Positions 60,382 to 64,000 of a stretch of 64,000 nucleotides of DNA are shown piece by piece. The number at the start of each line of letters is the position of its first letter. Position 1 is the stretch's first letter. The position numbers and the translations under genes are program-made. The DNA lies in the NCBI GenBank assembly GCA_036566925.1, contig DATCVI010000061.1, positions 40,174 to 104,173 on the forward strand, written 5' to 3'. A model generated the notes under the pieces. The model did not search any database. It had not been told where the DNA came from and saw nothing but the letters and a program-made list of their open reading frames with translations. This stretch comes from Stenotrophomonas_A sp036566925. GTDB taxonomy: Bacteria; Pseudomonadota; Gammaproteobacteria; Xanthomonadales; Xanthomonadaceae.

Positions 60382-61467
60382 CTAACGGCCGGGGCCGGCG
60401 AGGCTGAGCAAGCGTTCGGCGATGCGTTCCAGCGGCACCGTTTCCTGGGCCGCGCCGAGCTTGAAGGCGGCACCGGGCATTCCCCAAACCACCGAGGTGG
60501 CTTCGTCCTGGACCAAGGTGGCAGCCCCTGCCTGCTGCATTTCCAGCAGGCCGCGCGCGCCGTCGTCGCCCATCCCGGTCAGGATCGCGCCGATCGCGTT
60601 CTGGCCGGCATTGGCGGCGACCGAGCGGAACAGCACATCCACCGCGGGCTTGTGCCGGTTGACCGGCTCGGTATCGTCGATGCGGCAACGCCAACGCGCG
60701 CCGTCGCGGATCACTCGCAGGTGGCGCCCACCGGGGGGCAGATAGGCATGGCCAGGCAACACTGCTTCGCCATCGCTGGCTTCGCGCACCGACATCGCCG
60801 AATGCCGGTCCAGGCGTTCGGCAAACGCCGTGCTGAAGCTGGCCGGCAGATGTTGGGTCAGGACGATCGCCGGGGCATCGGCGGGCATGCCTTCGAGCAC
60901 CACGCGCAGCGCTTCGGTACCGCCAGCCGAGGCGCCGATGGCGATCAGGCGGTCGGTGGTGCGGAACTGGCTGGCGCGTGCGGCCGACGCCGCCGGCCGG
61001 GCGGCCTGGACGTCAAGTTCGACCTTGGCCGCGGGCGCGCGCGCAATCGCGCGCACGCGTGCCTGTGCGGCCGCCTTGACCTTGCCGACGATCTCTTCGG
61101 CATAAGTCTCCAGGCCGCGCGCGATATCAAGCTTCGGCTTGGCGACGAAATCGACCGCACCCAGCGACAGTGCCTGCAACGTGGTGTCGGCACCGCGTTC
61201 GGTGAGCGAGGAGATCATCACCACCGGCGTGGGCCGCAGGCGCATCAGGTTTTCCAGGAACGCCAGGCCATCCATGCGCGGCATCTCCACGTCCAGGGTG
61301 ATGACGTCCGGATTCAGGCGCTTGATCTTGTCGCGCGCCAGCAGCGGGTCGGCGGCACTGCCGACCACTTCGATGCCGATATCGCGCGAGAGGATCTCGG
61401 TGAGGATCTGGCGCACGACCGCAGAGTCGTCGACGATCAGCACGCGAACAGGGGCTTGCAGGCTCAT
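60382..61467 (-). CDS. cheB: Chemoreceptor methylesterase/deamidase
   Basis: 361-aa adaptation enzyme: receiver with Asp59 (VITLDVEMPRMDG) and methylesterase domain with Ser180 (IGASAGGTEA), His206 (LTQHLPAS) and Asp301 (GMGDDGARG). Removes methyl groups from receptor glutamates. ATG 61467 overlaps the cheD stop by 4 nt. A c-di-GMP protein gene follows 3 bp later. Confidence 0.96.
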   Translation of the reverse strand: MSLQAPVRVLIVDDSAVVRQILTEILSRDIGIEVVGSAADPLLARDKIKRLNPDVITLDVEMPRMDGLAFLENLMRLRPTPVVMISSLTERGADTTLQALSLGAVDFVAKPKLDIARGLETYAEEIVGKVKAAAQARVRAIARAPAAKVELDVQAARPAASAARASQFRTTDRLIAIGASAGGTEALRVVLEGMPADAPAIVLTQHLPASFSTAFAERLDRHSAMSVREASDGEAVLPGHAYLPPGGRHLRVIRDGARWRCRIDDTEPVNRHKPAVDVLFRSVAANAGQNAIGAILTGMGDDGARGLLEMQQAGAATLVQDEATSVVWGMPGAAFKLGAAQETVPLERIAERLLSLAGPGR

Positions 61468-62060
61468 TGGAACAACTCCACGCCACCGCTGACTGGCGTC
61501 TTGGACAGGCGGGCGCGCACGGCCGACTCGGTCGCGGCGACCTCGGCTTCGTGAGCGTGCGGCAGGCGCTGCACGACCACGCGGCCGGTCGTGGGAAAGA
61601 ACCAGACCTTGCGCGGATGGATGCCACACAGATCTTCGGCGATGATCGGGATGTGCTCGGCCTGCAGGTACTGGCGGACGAATTCGGCGTTGCGCGTGCC
61701 GACCGGGTTGGAGGTGAAGCCCTTGAGCACGTTGGCGCCGCCGAACACCTTGGCTTCCAGGCGCTTGCGATGCGCGCCGCGCTTGAGCAGGTCGTTGATC
61801 AGCAGCTCCATCGCATAGCTGCCGTAGCGGGCCGGCGCGCCGTCGCCGACCTGGCCTTCGGGCAACAGGAAGTGATTCATGCCGCCGATCTTCAGGACGG
61901 GGTCGCGCACGCAGGCCGCCACGCACGAACCCAGCGTGGTGGTCAGCGCGGTATCGTCGTCGACCACCAGGTATTGGGTGGGCAACAATTTGGCGGCGAT
62001 GGTCTGGAAGCGGGTGTCGCGGTAGCGCATCACCTCGTCGATCTTCAGCGCCGAGCTCAT
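61464..62060 (-). CDS. cheD: Chemoreceptor glutamine deamidase
   Basis: 198-aa CheD with catalytic Cys46 (TLGSCVAACV) and His63 (GGMNHFLLP). Deamidates receptor glutamines and can interact with CheC-type phosphatases. ATG 62060 (MSSALKIDEV) overlaps cheR by 4 nt. Confidence 0.94.
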   Translation of the reverse strand: MSSALKIDEVMRYRDTRFQTIAAKLLPTQYLVVDDDTALTTTLGSCVAACVRDPVLKIGGMNHFLLPEGQVGDGAPARYGSYAMELLINDLLKRGAHRKRLEAKVFGGANVLKGFTSNPVGTRNAEFVRQYLQAEHIPIIAEDLCGIHPRKVWFFPTTGRVVVQRLPHAHEAEVAATESAVRARLSKTPVSGGVELFQ

Positions 62061-62917
62061 GCGCTGGCTCCGCGAGCGGCGCGGCGGTACAGCGTGCGCC
62101 CGCACGGCTGGATCAGGTCGGCGGCATGCAGGTAGTTTTCAGAGTGCCCGGTATACAGCAGGCCGTCGTCGCCCAGGTGCGGCACCAGGCGCGAGAGGAT
62201 CCCGCGCTGGGTCGGCTTGTCGAAATAGATCATCACGTTGCGGCAGAACACCGCGGTAAACGGGCCGCCTACGTCGTAGCGCGGCGCCAGCAGGTTGAGC
62301 GGGCGGAATTCGATCAGCTGGCGCAGCGCCGGCAGCACCCGGCACTTGCCTTCGTTGGGGCCGCTGCCGCGCTGGAAGTACTTGCGCCGCAGCGCCGGCT
62401 CCAGCGAAGAAACGCGGTCCACCGGATAGACGCCGCGCGCACCGGTCTCCAGCACCTGGGTGTCGACATCGGTGGCCAGGATACGCACCGGCGGCTGCAA
62501 CGTGCCGAACGCCTCGCAGGCGGTGATGGCCATCGAGTAGGGCTCCTCGCCGGTAGACGATGCGCACGACCACAGCCTCAGGGTGGCTTCATGGCGGCGC
62601 TGCAGCAGTTCCTCGCGCAGGCGCTCGAAGTGGTGCGGCTCGCGGAAGAACGAGGTGAGGTTGGTGGTCAGCGCGTTGGTGAAGGACTGCCACTCGTCCT
62701 CATCGTCGCCACGCTCCAGCACGTCGAGGTATTCGCGGAACGAACGCAGCCCGAGCACGCGCAGGCGCCGCGACAGGCGGCCATAGACCATGTCGCGCTT
62801 GGCCGGCGCCAAGGCGATGCCGGCACGCTGGTGGATCAGCTCGCAGACCCGGCGGAAGTCGCGGTCGGCAAATTCGAATTCACGGCTATCGACTGCGCTG
62901 GGGGAAACGTTTGACAT
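62057..62917 (-). CDS. cheR: Chemoreceptor methyltransferase
   Basis: 286-aa SAM-dependent methyltransferase adding methyl groups to receptor glutamates. N-terminal helical domain (about 15-80), SAM-binding LWSCASSTGEEPYSMA and ILATDVDTQVL, FCRNVMIYFD. ATG 62917 (MSNVSPSA) has GAGG 7 bp upstream. Leads the cheR-cheD-cheB operon; a chemoreceptor gene lies upstream. Confidence 0.95.
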   Translation of the reverse strand: MSNVSPSAVDSREFEFADRDFRRVCELIHQRAGIALAPAKRDMVYGRLSRRLRVLGLRSFREYLDVLERGDDEDEWQSFTNALTTNLTSFFREPHHFERLREELLQRRHEATLRLWSCASSTGEEPYSMAITACEAFGTLQPPVRILATDVDTQVLETGARGVYPVDRVSSLEPALRRKYFQRGSGPNEGKCRVLPALRQLIEFRPLNLLAPRYDVGGPFTAVFCRNVMIYFDKPTQRGILSRLVPHLGDDGLLYTGHSENYLHAADLIQPCGRTLYRRAARGASA

Positions 62918-63024
62918 GCGGCACCTCGGGCTCATATGGGTTATCGGCCGGTGACGGGGGGACTGTAGTGAGCTGGGTCACAGGTCCTGGTACGGCCACG
63001 CTGCCGGTAGATGCCCGGAAAAAA

Positions 63025-63048
63025 ATACCCCGGCCGAAGCCGGGGTAT
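63025..63048 (-). terminator. Rho-independent terminator after the chemoreceptor gene
   Basis: Stem ATACCCCGGC / GCCGGGGTAT with loop CGAA; on the minus strand it is followed by a run of T (A run 63019-63025 on the + strand). It lies 24 bp after the chemoreceptor stop. Confidence 0.9.
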
Positions 63049-63072
63049 CGGTGTTGCCTACCGCAGGAGAGA

Positions 63073-64000
63073 TCAGAATTCCTGCCAGTCGCCGTCGGCC
63101 ACTACCGCCTCGACCTGCGCGCGCGCCGGTCGAACCGGGCGCACGGCGGCCGGCTGCAGCCGGGCAGGGCGCTCGCTGTTGCGCGAGGCCGTCGTGGCCG
63201 GGACAGCGACGACGCTCTGTTCTTCCAGGCGGAAGATCGAGACCGCATCGGCCAGCTGGCCGGCCTGCTCCTCCATCGAGCGGGCGGCGGCGGTAGCTTC
63301 TTCCACCAACGCGGCGTTCTGCTGGGTGGTTTCGTCCATCTGGGTGACCGTCTGGTTGACCTGCTCGATGCCGGCGGACTGTTCCTGCGAGGCGGCGGAG
63401 ATTTCACTCATGATGTCGGTCACGCGCTGGACCGAGGCAACGATCTCGCCCATCGTCGCGCCGGCCTTGTGCACCAGCGCCGAGCCGTCGGCGACGCGGC
63501 CGACCGAATCGTCGATCAAGCCCTTGATCTCCTTGGCCGCGTTGGCCGAACGCTGGGCCAGGGTGCGTACTTCCGAAGCCACGACCGCAAAGCCACGGCC
63601 TTGTTCGCCAGCACGTGCCGCTTCGACCGCGGCGTTGAGCGCCAGGATATTGGTCTGGAAGGCGATGCCGTCGATGACCGAGATGATCTCGGCGATCTTC
63701 TTCGAGGACTTCTCGATATCGCCCATGGTGGTGACGACCTTGCCTACCACTTCGCCGCCCTGCGAGGCGACCGAAGCGGCGCCGATGGCCAACTGGTTGG
63801 CCTGGCGCGCATGCTCGGCGTTCTGGCGCACGGTGGAGGTCAGTTCCTCCATCGAAGCGGCGGTCTCTTCCAGGTTGGCGGCCTGCTGCTCGGTGCGACG
63901 CGACAGGTCGCTGTTGCCCGAGGCAATTTCGCCGGCGGCCGAGTTGATCGCGATGGACGACTGCTTGATGCGGCCGACGATCTCGGTCAGCTGCTCGGCG
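63073..64000 (-). CDS. Methyl-accepting chemotaxis protein, 5' end outside window
   Basis: C-terminal 308 residues of a receptor open at base 64000. Visible are methylation-helix segments (RRTEQQAANLEETAASMEEL), the signalling tip (EVRTLAQRSANAAKEIKGLI) and the second methylation helix. After a variable linker rich in Ala, Arg and Pro it ends GDWQEF, which fits the xWxxF pentapeptide that docks CheR and CheB. Sensor and membrane parts are beyond the window. Confidence 0.93.
   Translation of the reverse strand, partial: AEQLTEIVGRIKQSSIAINSAAGEIASGNSDLSRRTEQQAANLEETAASMEELTSTVRQNAEHARQANQLAIGAASVASQGGEVVGKVVTTMGDIEKSSKKIAEIISVIDGIAFQTNILALNAAVEAARAGEQGRGFAVVASEVRTLAQRSANAAKEIKGLIDDSVGRVADGSALVHKAGATMGEIVASVQRVTDIMSEISAASQEQSAGIEQVNQTVTQMDETTQQNAALVEEATAAARSMEEQAGQLADAVSIFRLEEQSVVAVPATTASRNSERPARLQPAAVRPVRPARAQVEAVVADGDWQEF

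Overview
The window is 64 kb of GC-rich DNA that reads as the chromosome of a Xanthomonadaceae bacterium, most likely Xanthomonas or a close relative. The decisive evidence is a complete rpf/DSF quorum-sensing locus: rpfE next to recJ, rpfG-rpfC next to prfB-lysS, convergent rpfF-rpfB, and two aconitase genes. The encoded RpfG, RpfC and RpfF match the Xanthomonas proteins in length, domain order and catalytic residues. I saw no rRNA or tRNA gene, no CRISPR array and no insertion sequence. Two genes are cut by the window edges: mtnC at base 1 and a chemoreceptor gene at base 64000.

Layout. 1-4.5 kb: methionine salvage (mtnB-mtnD-mtnC) and two paralogous APC amino acid permeases. 4.7-10.4 kb: a NUDIX hydrolase, then serA divergent from a D-2-hydroxyglutarate dehydrogenase, then a DUF2388/DUF4105 pair of exported proteins. 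10.35-10.8 kb: a non-coding block of three nested palindromes. 10.8-16.9 kb (minus strand): efpL, a 3-hydroxyacyl-CoA-dehydrogenase-like SDR, a PAS-GGDEF-EAL protein, HMG-CoA lyase, a VOC protein and methylglutaconyl-CoA hydratase, so a leucine/isoleucine breakdown unit containing a c-di-GMP gene. 17.0-19.4 kb: Fur-box-controlled feoA-feoB plus a small Cys-rich membrane protein. 19.4-31.4 kb: an SDR, a small anchored protein, an aminotransferase, a MOSC protein, dapB, then a tightly packed carA-carB-greA-rpfE-recJ run.

31.4-40.8 kb is a regulatory island between recJ and prfB. It holds an outer-membrane DUF481 protein, an amidotransferase-like protein lacking its catalytic Cys and carrying a C11 tract at its start codon, an unknown protein, a BvgS-like hybrid kinase with a LuxR-type regulator, aquaporin Z with a coupled 54-aa membrane protein, and a receiver-like winged-helix regulator lacking the phospho-acceptor Asp. 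Three exact copies of the 16-bp palindrome ATGCGATNNATCGCAT lie only in the intergenic regions of this island.

40.8-56.1 kb: prfB (programmed +1 frameshift), lysS, rpfG-rpfC (abutting, no rpfH), rpfF, rpfB, acnA, an AbrB/PIN toxin-antitoxin pair, acnB. 56.1-64 kb: a DUF1254 lipoprotein, a PAS-PAS-GAF-GGDEF-EAL protein, cheR-cheD-cheB and a chemoreceptor ending in a CheR-docking pentapeptide.

How it fits together: RpfB/RpfF make and turn over DSF, RpfC senses it and passes phosphate to RpfG, an HD-GYP c-di-GMP phosphodiesterase. Two further GGDEF-EAL proteins, a chemotaxis adaptation module and a BvgAS-like system make this a signalling-rich stretch. Leucine breakdown (liuC, liuE) draws on the same isovaleryl-CoA pool that starts branched fatty acids such as DSF.
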